Source: Erythroxylum novogranatense
Taxonomy: Eukaryota > Streptophyta > Magnoliopsida > Malpighiales > Erythroxylaceae
DNA length: 64,000 nt
Direction of reading: 5' to 3'
Assembly (NCBI GenBank): GCA_029891385.1
Contig: CM057228.1
Coordinates: forward strand, 83,626,964-83,690,963
The notes beneath the pieces were generated by a model that was not told where the DNA came from, made no database searches, and saw nothing but the letters and a program-made list of their open reading frames with translations. Below, piece after piece: positions 11,647-22,060 of this stretch. Positions within the stretch are counted from its first letter, which is position 1, and the number at the start of each line of letters is the position of its first letter. The position numbers and the translations under genes are program-made.

Positions 11647-12590
11647 ATGAATCCACTCACCCTGCTCTTGACTAATAACAAATTGGAAAATGGAGACAAT
11701 TTTAATGAATGGAGACTTAACCTTGACATTGTTCTTCAATATGAACGTATTTCATGGGTGTTAACTGAAAATGAGCCTACACCTCTAAGTGGAGATGCAA
11801 CTCCTGAACAAGTCCAACAACATGAGCGTTGGCATAATGCTGACAAGACTACTAAGTGTTATATTTTGACTTCTGTCAGCGGCATGTTGCAAAAGCAAAT
11901 TGCTTGTATGAAAACTGCTAGTGCAATGGTCCATCACCTACATGAGATGTTTGGTGTGAGGACTAGGTAGCAAGAGTGAAAGCTATCCAAACCTTTCATA
12001 ATCTCGAGATGAAACACGGTGAACCGGCAAGGATTACATGATGAAGGTAATCTCTGCGGTCCTTGAATTTGAGATGCTTGGGCGGATATGGATGCGGACA
12101 CGCAGATGATTATGATCATTAATAGCTTAAACTCTTCTTTTCAGCAGTTTAAGTTGGACTATGAGCTCAACAGCAAGGATTACACCTTGAGTGAGTTGAT
12201 GAATACCCTCCGAGCACGGAGGAAATATTGAATATTAAGGCTCATGGGCCGAAGATAATGTAGCTTCTTCTTCTAAGCCCAAGGTAAGGCAAGGAAAAGA
12301 AGAAGGGTCCAATGAAAAGAAGGCCCAAATAGGGGTCAAGGCCAAACCCATGAAAAAGAAGGCCAAAGAGAACATCAAAGGAAAGTGTTTCCTTTGTGAT
12401 GAGATGGGCCACTGGAAAAGAAACTGTCCAGTCTACCTAGAGTCCTTCAAACGCAAACAAGGTATGGGCTTCCTAAGTTTGTTAGGAACTAGAAATGTGA
12501 CAGATTTATCTACTTCTTGGATATTAGATTCAGGAGCCACTAACCATGTTTGTAATTCTTTGCGGGGTTCCAAGAAGGAAAAGACTTCCT
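11647..12590 (+). pseudogene. gag: Copia-2 gag
   Basis: The ATG at 11647 starts a Copia capsid protein (LTNNKLENGDNFNEWRLNLD), intact for 107 residues to a TAG at 11968. Gag-like sequence then continues through several frameshifts: SLNSSFQQFKLDYEL, then LNTLR-like residues. A zinc knuckle of CX2CX4HX4C form lies at 12386-12427 (CFLCDEMGHWKRNC), for RNA binding. The lysine-rich stretch before the knuckle is typical. Protease follows directly in the same polyprotein. Intact relatives read gag-pol as one ORF, so at least three breaks have accumulated here. Confidence 0.85.
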
Positions 12591-12830
12591 AAAGGCCGTT
12601 TCAAGTTAAGATAGCGAGATGGTTCCTATGTTTTATCGTAATCGATGGGAGTAGTTATCTTGGACTTTCCTAGTGGTCATAGGTTATATTTGGAAGATGT
12701 TTATTACATGCCAATGATTGTAAGGAACATGATTTCTATTTTTTGTCTAATAAAATCTGGCTATTCCTTATATTTTGAAAAGTTGTTTCAATATATGAGA
12801 ATAAGGATTTTATTTATGAAGCGATAATTA
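12520..12830 (+). pseudogene. pol: Copia-2 aspartic protease
   Basis: The retropepsin active site DSG is at 12527-12535 (WILDSGATNHVCNS), in the same frame as the zinc knuckle. The protease would cleave the gag-pol polyprotein. A stop lies near 12592, and the domain continues after a frameshift, with LEDVYYMPMIVRNMISI (ending near 12760) matching the conserved C-terminal part. About 90 residues are recognisable, close to the usual size, but they lie in two frames. Confidence 0.8.
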
Positions 12831-12899
12831 AACAGGATTGTTTTTACGTAACCTATGAAAGGCTCACTAAACACCACGTAATTGATAAAACCAAGACAA

Positions 12900-13905
12900 T
12901 CCAATAACTCTAGCATTAATTCAAAGTATCTGTGGCATCTAAGGATGGGTCATATCAATCAGAAAAGACTTGACAGGCTAGTAAAGGATGGGATCCTTAT
13001 GGGCTTGGATAGTGATCCATTACCCACCTGTGAATCTTGTATTGAAGGAAAATGACAAAAGCCTCATTTCCTTCTAAAGGAAACAGATTTGAATCCACAT
13101 TGGACATGGTACATACTGATGTGTGTGGGCCCATGAATGTACAAGCTAGAGGAGGTTATGAATATTTCATAACTTTTATAGATGATTACTCAAGACATGG
13201 CTATTTGTATTTGATGCATAAAAAGAGTGAATCTTTTGAAAAGTTCAAAGAATTCAAAGCTAAAGCTGAGAAGCAACTTGGCAAGCCATTAAAACGACTT
13301 CGATCGGATCGAGGTGGTGAGTATTTATCCGAGAGTTCCAGCAATATTTAATTGACAATGGAATTGTTTCCAATTTGTCGACTCCTCGTACACCTCAACA
13401 GAATGGTGTAGCGTAGAGGAGAAATAGAACTCTATTAGAAATGGTAAGATCAATGATGTCTATGCTAGCCTTCCGAATCGTTTCGGGATATGCCATACAA
13501 ACGGCAACATATCTTCTTAACTTTGCTCCATCCAAATCGGTGCCTAAAACACCTAGGGAGTTGTGGACTGGCCGAGTGCCTTCATTGAGGCACTTGAGGA
13601 CTTGGGGCTGTCCAGCCCATGTTCTAAAGCCTGAATCCACAAAGATGGAACCAAGGTCAGAAGTATGTTTGTTTATAGGATATCCTACAGGAACTCGAGG
13701 GTACTATTTTTACAGTCCTCATGATAGGAAGGTATTTGTGTCGACAAATGCAAACTTCTTAGAGGAAGAGTTTGTGAGAAATCACAAAGGAAGAAGTGAA
13801 GTAGTACTAAAGGAGTTAGCAATTTCATCCAAACCAAGAGTTGTTTTGGATATGACAGAACAAGATGTCGAAATGGATTCAAGAGTTGAATCGAAGTGCA
13901 ACTGA
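12900..13905 (+). pseudogene. pol: Copia-2 integrase, catalytic Glu lost
   Basis: The GAG-pre-integrase/HHCC segment (YLWHLRMGHINQKRLDRL, then CESCIEGK) runs about 12925-13050. The core begins with DMVHTDVCGP; its first Asp codon is 13118-13120 and the second (RSDRGGEY) is 13307-13309. The third catalytic position, in NGVA-RRNRTLLEM, is now TAG (13414-13416) where the family has glutamate. One base is lost between the second Asp and this point. The C-terminal part (ELWTGRVPSLRHL, then FIGYPTGTRGYYFYSP) is intact at 13441-13905. The enzyme would insert cDNA into the genome, but this copy cannot. Confidence 0.88.
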
Positions 13906-14886
13906 ACATCAAGATGTGCCTAGGCGTAGTGGGAGGGTTGTGAGACAACCAGATAGGTATCTGGGTTTAGGAGAAGGCTTAATTGCCATCTCGGACCAGA
14001 AGAAACAGATCCCGTTACGTACACAACGCTATTAATGATGTTGATGCAGGAAAATGGCTCAAGGCAATGGAATCGAAAATAGATTCTATGTATACTAATG
14101 AAGTGCAGGTCCTTGTAGATCTACCACCGTGTCTAAAACCATAGGGTGTAAATGGATCTACAAAAGGAAAAGGGATCGGATGGAAAGGTAGAGACCTTTA
14201 AAGCTAGATTGGTAGCTAAAGGCTATACTCAAAGGAGGGTATAGACTATGAGGAGACTTTTCTCGGTTGCCATGCTTAAGTCCATCGAGATTCTTTTGGC
14301 CATAGCAGCCTATTTCGATTATGAAATATGGCAAATGGATGTCAAGACCGCATTTCGAATGGAGATCTTGAGGAGACCATTTATATGGCCCAACCGAAGG
14401 ATTCATTGAGTTAGGTAATGAGCATAAGGTTTGCAAGTTGCAAAGGTCCATTTATGGACTTAAGCAAGCATCTAGGTCTTGGAACATTAGGTTTGATAAG
14501 GCTATCAAAACCTATGGGTTCATACAAAACCTAGATGAGCCTTGTGTTTACAAAAGAATACAAGAAGGTAAGGTTACTTTCCTAATCCGTATGTTGATGA
14601 CATTCGCTCATTGGGAATGATGTGGGAATGTTATCTGCGGTTAAGGATGGTGAATGAGCATTTTCAATGAAGGATTTGGGAGAGGCTACCTATGTTCTAG
14701 GGATCAAACTTATAAGGGATCGTAAGAACAAGAATATAGTTTTGTCTCAACTAACCTACATTGAGAATATGCTCAATAAGTTCGCCATGCAAGATTCCAA
14801 GAGGGGTTTCACTCCTACTAGACATGGAATCAAACTTTCAAAGGAGCAAGCAGCTAAAACCCAAGAGGAGGTTGAACGCATGCGTA
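13906..14886 (+). pseudogene. pol: Copia-2 reverse transcriptase, N-terminal and core part
   Basis: The segment after integrase contains Copia RT pieces in several frames: WLKAMESK near 14053, KGCKWIYKRK near 14145, QMDVKTA near 14335, SIYGLKQASRSWN at 14444-14482, and the active-site YVDD at 14590-14601. One base is lost just before YVDD, and further shifts follow. MKDLGEATYVLGIKL at 14667 and PTRHGIKLSKEQ near 14810 complete the domain. The frame runs cleanly into the Gypsy-A insertion (VERMRNI) and continues at 24544 with PYASAVGS, so the insertion caused no deletion. Confidence 0.88.
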
Positions 14887-15157
14887 ACATTTGTAACATC
14901 CCGTTATTGATGTGAGGACATATCGGTAATTTGGATGGATTGAGCAGTGAGTGCATTCTTAATTAAATTGCACATATAGTTTGCCTCTGCATCAGTGATA
15001 CATGAGTTAATTGCACATGCATACATAGTGACATGCATTCATGATTGTTCCAGCATATTAAATTGTGATTATGAGTGAATTGTGAATTTTGAGATAGTAA
15101 GTTAGAATTTATTTAAAGTGAATTTGAGGATAGTGATCGATAGTGTTTAAACCAACC

Positions 15158-15170
15158 TTTATATATATAT
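15158..15170 (+). promoter_or_regulatory. TATA box of Gypsy-A LTR
   Basis: TTTATATATATAT about 270 bases into the LTR, conserved in the 3' LTR (about 22330) and the solo LTR. A leader-like stretch follows, and then the donor-like TTTGGTAAGT at about 15395. Confidence 0.5.
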
Positions 15171-15539
15171 GCTTTTGAAGTTGAGAGAAAGCTTGTTCTT
15201 CTTTTCCTTGTGGTTCACCGTCGATGATCTTCCCCTTTCCTCTTGGAGATTTCGTTGTCTCTTCTTCATTGTAAGTGAAGATCTGCTGGATCATTTGAGT
15301 TTGATGTCTAGCTTGGAGTTGGAGAATCATTGTGATTGTTAGACCTTGAGAGGAGTTTCGGAAGATTTTTAGGGTTAACGACCGATTCTTTGATTTGGTA
15401 AGTTTCATTGTGTTTAATGTTGTATTTATGGTTATTTATGGCATTTGTGGAATTTTGATGAGTTAGATGGGGAAGGTGAATGTGTTTAATGGAGGTTTTA
15501 AGAGTATTAATGGCGGAAATGGGAATCGGAGAAGATGAA

Positions 15540-15775
15540 CCAGTCGCACGTCGCGACGAGCATTGAGGCCTGAGGGCTTCGTCATGACGAATAAATTAAA
15601 TTTATTCGCCGAACGCGAGCTCGATTGACGCCATGACAGCGTGACGTCATGACGAGCCAAGTGAGACGTCACGACGAGCGGATGAGTTTTACGCGCGTCG
15701 AGTGACTCGAGATAGCGCCAGCATGGCGGCGACTTCGTGACGTCATGACGAATGGACATACGTCATGACGAAGAA
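15540..15775 (+). repeat. Cluster of GC-rich palindromes in Gypsy-A LTR
   Basis: Palindromes of the form CGTCGCGACG (15549-15558) recur, with derived forms CGTCATGACG, and two TGACGTCA octamers at 15642-15649 and 15738-15745. The same positions in the 3' LTR (about 22705-22920) and the solo LTR (about 50035-50235) often retain TCGCGA where this copy has TCATGA. No ORF is supported. Confidence 0.7.
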
Positions 15776-16198
15776 AGCGATTTTACGAAGTGTAATAACT
15801 TAACCTTTTGAGCATAACTTTTAGTGTAGACCTTCAATTGAGATGATCCTTGATTCGTTAAGAACTAGAGAAAGAGGTCTACAAGTGTGGTACTAATTGA
15901 GTGTTGAACTTTGATTTGAGAGATCATAATTTATCAAAAGAGAGTCTATTGCAGTATTGAATGCGACTTAAGTGTTATGTATTGAATAATTAGAGTTTCA
16001 ATTGGAGAATTATGGTATTGAGGGATATTATGGACCTAGTGAATAGTGAATTATGGATATAAAGTGAGAGATAGCGGAATTGGAATTGAGAGCTGGAAAT
16101 CATGATCATGCATCATATTATTTTAAATTGAGACATGTGCATTAGTGAATTTGATTAATTGAGCATCTAGTGATGAGAATTCATTTGAATTGTTATAG

Positions 16199-16265
16199 AG
16201 GCACCGTTGGATCGACGGTCCACGGATATTGCTGGGACTTCCAGGCAGTAGCTCGAAAGTTACAG
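16199..16265 (+). other. Conserved 67-nt LTR block bounded by AG and GTGAGT (candidate leader exon)
   Basis: TTGTTATAG precedes the block and CAG|GTGAGT ends it, matching plant acceptor and donor consensus. Equivalent blocks occur at 23337-23401 (65 nt), 59815-59881 (67 nt, in the much diverged Gypsy-B LTR) and on the minus strand near 49537-49604. An inverted repeat around GACTTCC and GGAAGTT precedes the donor. Splicing is inferred, not shown. Confidence 0.45.
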
Positions 16266-17398
16266 GTGAGTAACCTAGTTGGTTCCTCGACCCTTAAGTG
16301 ATAATATGTGCTGTGAATATGTGAATTAACTGCAAATGTGAGTGTTTGTAAATGTGAATTAAATGTCTTTGAGTTTATGAGTAGTGCTCGAGATGCGATA
16401 GATTGGTGATGCGATACATATATGTGTTAGTGATTGTGCAGTGTGAGTACTTTATAGTTGTGAGATACATGTCTTTGAGGCTGAAAGTGAATATTCGAAA
16501 GAGATAAATTGTGTTGAGTGAGATACATATATGTGCTAGTGACTGTGTAAGTGCAAGTGTATGCGAGACATAATTAACAGTTGTGGTGGAGCTTAGTGAT
16601 CGAGCTTTAAGCTCGATAATCGATGAATGGGCTAAGGCCATAAAGGGATTAGTGCATACCGGAGGGCTTTCCTATCCCTATAGTGAGCGGGCAAGAAGTG
16701 CATACCCGAGGGCTCTCCTACTTGCCAAAATGTGAATATCGACGCTTTCAGTCACAATAACGAAATAAAAGAGAATTTGCATACATTATGCATCTGACTG
16801 TGTAGTGAAATTGAGAATGCGTGCAAATATGTGGCAACTGTGAAATGATATGTTTGAGCTGTGTTATAGCATAAAATGTGTAAAGTGTTTATAGTGTTTT
16901 AAATTGTGTTAAAATATATCTATGTGATATATCATGTGTATATGCATGAGTGGGGTGAACCATCGATGATGGTTTCTCATTGAGTTCGCAAACTCACCCA
17001 ACATTGCAATATTTTTCAGGGCAGTGTTAGTAGGACTCTAGCTCCCGTGATAGATCTTCTTGAAGTGAGAGTTCGTGAGCAAGTGAAGCGATGGATCACA
17101 GGTCGGTCAGCTGGGGCGATTCTTTTGGGATGACCTAGTATAGACGCGTTTTATCGGTTTCCTTTTTGAATTTGTTGTATTTAGCTTGTGGGGTGATAGA
17201 CCGCTCTATATTTTGGAAATGGAAGTTTATTGTGGTTTTAATTGTAGTGAATTGCATGATGAGTTTGATTTTATTGATGCCATGCGAGTGTTTAGTGACT
17301 GCTTTGCGATCGTAGCACTTCCTTGCTGTGGGATATACGTTGGAACGACCCACGGGCATCCCGGTGTGTACTCTACGGTGAGGGGGCGTTACATTAGG

Positions 17399-17410
17399 TG
17401 GTATCAGAGC
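17399..17410 (+). other. Gypsy-A primer binding site (tRNA-iMet)
   Basis: TGGTATCAGAGC, five bases after the 5' LTR end. Confidence 0.9.
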
Positions 17411-17522
17411 ATGGTTTGGCATCTTTTGGGCATAGTGTCTTTTAGGCCTGAATTTCAGTGCAAAAAGTCAGAATTGATCAGAATTGTGATTTTATTGTAG
17501 GTCATCCGTTCTTGGGGATCAA

Positions 17523-18560
17523 GTGGATCAACCAGCTGACCTAGGATCCGTGGGAGCTAGTAGAGAGTCCCCTATGCCTCATTCTGATGAGTTGCCTCCC
17601 AGAGTTCTCGTGAGACGGGAGAGGAGGTACAATAGACTGCGTAAGCAGGGAGCGGTTGACTTCTATGGCAGCACCGACCCTGCTGAGGCTGAGGGATGGT
17701 TAGAGCGGACTGAGAGAGTCCTGGGCCAAATGGATTGTGACTCAGAGGAGAGGTTCGACTATGCAGTGTCTTTGCTTCAGGGTCCGGCTTACCGTTGGTG
17801 GAGGACTGTTCCGGGCAGTTCTACCAGGCCCTGTTTATTGACTTGGGATGATTTCCTGCGGGCATTCAAAGATAATTTCATGCCCAAGGTTTATCTAGAG
17901 ATGAAGATGCAGGAATTTCTTGAGCTGAGAAAGGGGCAGATGTCAGTGGCTGATTATGAGGTGCAGTTTAATGAGTTAGTGGGATATGCCTCTTCTTTGA
18001 TTGCTTCAGAGTCTGACAGATGCCGTAGATTTGAGGGCGGACTCAATTTTGAGATCCGTACCCGATTGGCCCGAGCGGATATGGGTTCCTTTGTTGAGCT
18101 GAGGGCAGCTGCTGTGAGGATAGAGCAGTTGCTGAGACAGAGCAGAGCTGAGTCTGGCCAGGGTCCCAGTGGCAAGAGACCGAGTGGCAGTCAGGGCAGT
18201 GAGAGTAGAGGATTGAGTAAGCTTGAGCCGGGACTTTGGTCGTCTGGTGGTGGTAAACGATCAATTTGGGCAGAGAGGTCGATTTGCTCAGCTAGCTTGA
18301 TGGCCATGCGGTCTTTAGAGGTTGAGCCGAGTATCCCGCTGAGTGAGTATTGTGAGAGGAGGCACAGTGGGGAGTGCTGGTGGGCTACCGGAGCATGTCT
18401 TAAGTGTGGTTCGATGGACTACCAGCTCGAGAGTGCCCTTTCTGCTGAGGCCGATCTGCTATGACGGTAGATCTGGCGTGCTACCAGTGGTGATGAGAGT
18501 GGAGGTGGATCAGGGTTCAGAGGCCGAGGTAGAGGCCGAGGCCAAGCTGAGGGATCGATA
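17523..18560 (+). pseudogene. gag: Gypsy-A gag
   Basis: The ATG at 17523 gives MDQPADLGSVG and a retrotransposon gag domain at about residues 50-210: DFYGSTDPAEAEGWLERTER, then GPAYRWWRTV, then WDDFLRAFKDNFMP and FNELVGYA. Gag forms the particle shell. The expected zinc knuckle is scrambled. CERRHSGECW and CLKCGSMD are visible near 18350-18415, but frameshifts remove the remaining ligands. A Gly-Arg repeat (FRGRGRGRG) follows in another frame near 18515. The first frame ends at a TGA at 18462-18464. Intact relatives continue straight into protease. Confidence 0.9.
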
Positions 18561-19100
18561 GTGAGGTCTGAGGGACAGAGTAGCGGGCAGCGGTCCCAGG
18601 CCAGAGTCTATGCTATGACTCGGCAGGAGGCGCAGGAGTCTCCAGATGTTGTTGCGGGTATGCTTCTGATTTCTAGTTTTGAAGCATATGCATTGATGGA
18701 TCCTGGATCCACGCATTCATTCATTGCACCGCATGTGGCATGTAGACTGTATTGTGATAGAGAGAGATTGCAGTGTGGGTTAGAGGTGAGTACACCTCTA
18801 GGTAGTACGACAGTGTTGGGAGAGGTCTGCAAGGGGTGTCCGATAGTGATCGATCAGGCAGAGTTGAGTGCAGACCTCATAGTTTTGTCTTTGAGAGAGA
18901 TTGATGTGATTTTGGGGATGGACTGGCTTACTGCTCATAGGGCTGTGATGGATTATTGTACCAAGGAGGTTATGTTAGAATCTCCTGGTCAGCCTAGAGC
19001 TGTTTTCCGAGGTATTAGTCAGGCAGTGCCAGCGAGGATGATCTCGTTTATGAGTGCCCTGAGGTTGATGCAGGGAGGCTGTGAGGCCTATTTGGCTCAT
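18561..19100 (+). pseudogene. pol: Gypsy-A aspartic protease
   Basis: The retropepsin active site is in [13 protein letters not shown] at about residues 45-57 of the frame opening at 18561. Del/Tekay proteases usually have DPG or DSG here. The flap and C-terminal region ([21 protein letters not shown], written here in part) end near 18960. The domain is intact and in frame with the RT that follows. It would process gag-pol. The frame start at 18561 is only where the open frame begins after the gag frameshift, not a true initiation site. Confidence 0.9.
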
Positions 19101-19998
19101 GTAATTGATTCCAGGGTTGAGCAGAGGTTGGAGGATATTCCCGTGATTAGGGAATTTCTGGATGTGTTCCCCGATGAGTTACCGGGCTTGCCGCCGGATC
19201 GGGAGATAGAGTTTCCTATAGATCTCGTTCCAGGTACCGCTCCTATATCTATTCCTCCATATAGGATGGCACCGGTAGAACTAAGGGAGCTTAAGGCTCA
19301 GTTGCAGGAGTTGTTGGATAAGGGATTCATTAGGCCGAGTTTTTCGCCGTGGGGAGCTCCAGTGTTGTTTGTGAAGAAGAAGGATGGGACATTGAGATTG
19401 TGCATCGATTATAGGCAGCTTAATCGGGTTACTGTCAAGAACAAGTACCCACTGCCTAGGATCGATGATTTATTTGATCAGTTGCAGGGAGCTCGAGTGT
19501 TTACCAAGTTGGACTTGAGATCCGGGTATTATCAGTTGAGGATTGCGGAGGCCGATGTGCCTAAGAGTGCTTTCAGGAGCAGGTACGGGCATTTCGAGTT
19601 CCTAGTGATGCCGTTTGGGTTGACCAATGCCCCGGCAGCCTTCATGGCTTTGATGAATAAGGTATTTTAGCCCTACCTGGATCAGTTTGTGATTGTATTC
19701 ATTGATGATATTCTAGTGTATTCGAGGAGTAGACAGTATCATACGGAGCATTTGAGGACGGTGTTGCAGATTATGAGAGAGAGGCAGCTGTATGTCAAAT
19801 TCACGAAATGTGAGTTTTGGCTTGATGAGGTGGTGTTCCTAGGCCACATAGTGTCTGGTGAGGGTATCCGGGTGGATCCTCACAAGGTTGAGGCAGTGAG
19901 AAGTTGGGAGATACCGAGGAATGTGTCAGAGTTGAGGAGTTTCCTCGGTTTAGCTGGATATTATCGGAGGTTTGTCGAGGGTTTTCGTGATCTCACTT
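19101..19998 (+). pseudogene. pol: Gypsy-A reverse transcriptase
   Basis: The RT domain opens with [20 protein letters not shown] and contains [45 protein letters not shown] and the catalytic FIDD (19698-19709). A TAG at 19668-19670 interrupts it just before [12 protein letters not shown]. The homologous codon in Gypsy-B is CAG (63075-63077), so this is a Gln-to-stop change. Otherwise all RT blocks are present and in register at full length. The enzyme copies element RNA into DNA. Confidence 0.93.
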
Positions 19999-20522
19999 TG
20001 ACAAAACCGAGGAAGAATGTAGTTTTCAGATGGACAGATGAGTGTCAGAGGAGCTTTGAGGAGCTCAGGCATCGATTGACTACGGCGCCAGTGTTGGCTT
20101 TGCCGTCAGGGTCCGGAGGATTTGAGGTTTTCAGTGATGCCTCGCAACAGGCATTAGGCAGTGTTCTGATGCAGCATGGGAGAGTGATAGCGTATGCCTC
20201 GAGACAGTTGAGGTCTCATGAGCAGAATTATCCAGTGTATGATTTAGAGTTGGCTGCAGTAGTGTTTGCTCTGAAGATCTGGAGACATTATCTGTATGGG
20301 GAGACGTTCCAGATCTTCACTGATCATAAGAGTCTGAGATATCTGTTGAGTCAGCGAGAGTTGAATTTGAGACAGAGGAGGTGGATTGAGTTACTGAAGG
20401 ACTATGACTGCACGATTGAGTACCATCCAGGGAAGGCCAATGTGGTGGCAGATGCTTTGAGTAGGAGATCTCATATCAGTGCAGCTCAGATTCAGATTGA
20501 GAGATTGCCCAGTCTGATTTAG
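19999..20522 (+). pseudogene. pol: Gypsy-A RNase H
   Basis: The RNase H domain runs from [20 protein letters not shown] through [20 protein letters not shown] and [11 protein letters not shown] to [12 protein letters not shown]. It keeps the acidic residues at SDAS, DLELA, TDHK and VADALS. A small indel near 19990-20010 (after EGFRDLT) mildly disturbs the tether between RT and RNase H. The frame stops at TAG 20520-20522, probably another CAG-to-TAG change. RNase H would remove the RNA strand during cDNA synthesis. Confidence 0.92.
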
Positions 20523-21761
20523 TTGAGAGCACTTAATGTGCAGATGGAATTGGCTCAGGATGGAGCCTTGATCGCTACTCTGAGACTGAGGCCGATGTTG
20601 CAGGATCGTATCAGGAGAGTGCAGGATCAGGACCCAGTGTTAGTGAGACTGATGGATAGGGTCAGATCAGGGTTGCCTGTTGAGTTTGAGTTGAGAGATG
20701 GGACTCTTTGGATGGGTCAGAGATTGTGTGTGCCAGATGTGGATGAGCTGAGACGAGAGATCTTAGAGGAGGCTCATGTGGCCGCTTATGCGATGCATCC
20801 TGGAGTCACCAAAATGTATAATACTCTTAAGTTGCATTTCTGGTGGCCAGGCATGAAGAGGCAAGTGGCAGAGTTTGTTTCTCGGTGTTTGACGTGCCAG
20901 CAAGTTAAGGCTGAGCACCAGGCCCCAGTTGGGAGATTGCATTCGTTACCCATTCCGGAGTGGAAATGGGAGTGAATTACTATAGATTTTATTATGGGGT
21001 TGCCGAGGACGCCGAGACAGCATGATGCGATCTGGGTCATAGTGGACCGATTGACCAAATCGTCTCATTTCTTTCTAGTGCGAGAGAATAATAATCTCGA
21101 TCAGTTGGCCCAGAAGTATGTGGCAGAGATTGTGCGATTGCATGGGGTCCTAGTGTCGATTGTGTCAGATAGGGATCTCAGATTTACTTCGAGGTTCCGG
21201 AGGAGAACTGCTGATCGACTTTAGGTTCGAGGTGAACTTTAAGATGCGCTTCATCCTCGAACGGATGGGCAGAGTGAGAGGACTATCAAGACTGTTGAGG
21301 ATATGCTGAGAGTTTGTGTATTAGAGTTCAGAGGTGCTTGGGATCAGTACTTGGCTCTGATTGAGTTTGCGTACAATAATCAGTACCAGAGCAGTATTAG
21401 GATGGCACCGTATGAGGCCTTGTATGGCAGACCTTGTAGATCACCTCTCTACTGGGATGAAGAGGGTGTGAGGATACTTGAGGGTCCCGAGCTGATCCAG
21501 GATACCGTGGTTAAAGTGAGAGTGATTCGGAGTCGCATTAAGGTGGCTCAGGATAGACAGAAGAGTTATGTGGATCAGCATCGGCGTCAAATGGAGTACA
21601 GTGTGGGTGACAGAGTGTTCCTCCGAGTTTCACCTTGGAGAGGAGTGTTGAGATTTGGCCGTAGGGGCAAGTTGAGTCCCCGGTATATCGGTCCATATGA
21701 GATTACTGAGAGGATTGGACCGTTGGCCTATAGATTGAGAATGCCTAGTGAGATGTCCTAG
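20523..21761 (+). pseudogene. pol: Gypsy-A integrase
   Basis: The HHCC zinc-binding N-terminus is visible (HVAAYAMHPGVTKMYNTL, then CLTCQQVK). The DDE core has Asp at 20985 (TIDFIMG), Asp at 21168 (VSDRD) and Glu at 21276 (GQSERT), the last two 36 codons apart as expected. Breaks are a TGA at 20973-20975 where the family has Trp, and stops at 21222-21224 and about 21240 in a shifted patch. The C-terminal part has YSVGDRVFLRV and the GPY motif (LSPRYIGPYEI). A TAG at 21759-21761 replaces a Gln; Gypsy-C has CAG there. Catalytic residues survive, but the ORF does not. Confidence 0.92.
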
Positions 21762-22030
21762 TTGCATGATGTGTTTCATGTGAGCATGCTCCGGAGATAC
21801 CGCTCAGACCCGACTCATGTGATTCCGGCTCAAGAGATTGAGATAGCGAGTGATTTGAGTTATGTTGAAGAGCCAGTGCAGATTATTGGATCACGGGTCA
21901 AGCAGTTGAGGAGCAGGGTGATTCCATTGGTGAAAGTCCTATGAAAGAACCATTCGTCAGAGGAAGCGACTTGGGAGACTGAGGAGGATGCAGTACCCTC
22001 ATCTGTTCGACCAGTCAGGTATGAAATTTC
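21762..22030 (+). pseudogene. pol: Gypsy-A chromodomain-like C-terminus of integrase
   Basis: After HDVFHVSMLRRY, the frame reads SYVEEPVQIIGSRVKQLRS, then VIPLVKVL. Past a TGA (21942-21944, where relatives have Trp) it continues KNHSSEEATWETEEDA. This is the chromodomain form of Tekay/Del elements, thought to steer integration to heterochromatin marks. The distal end runs into GGGACGAAATTT and the purine tract. Confidence 0.85.
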
Positions 22031-22047
22031 GGGACGAAATTTTATTT

Positions 22048-22060
22048 AGGAGGGGAGAAT
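22048..22060 (+). other. Gypsy-A polypurine tract
   Basis: AGGAGGGGAGAAT directly before the 3' LTR start TGTAACATCC. It would prime plus-strand DNA synthesis. Confidence 0.88.

Larger units (their letters stand above)
14892..17393 (+). repeat. Gypsy-A 5' LTR
   Basis: It begins TGTAACATCCCG and ends GGGGGCGTTACA. Internal landmarks are a TATA box (15158-15170), a GTAAGT donor-like site (15398), a palindrome cluster (15540-15775), a candidate mini-exon (16199-16265), and TTTTTCAG at 17012-17019. It matches the 3' LTR and the solo LTR at 48426-50889. Confidence 0.93.

Noticed and set aside
14158..14451. Minus-strand ORF opposite Copia-2 RT
   Set aside because: Shadow of the RT coding strand, with no recognisable domain.
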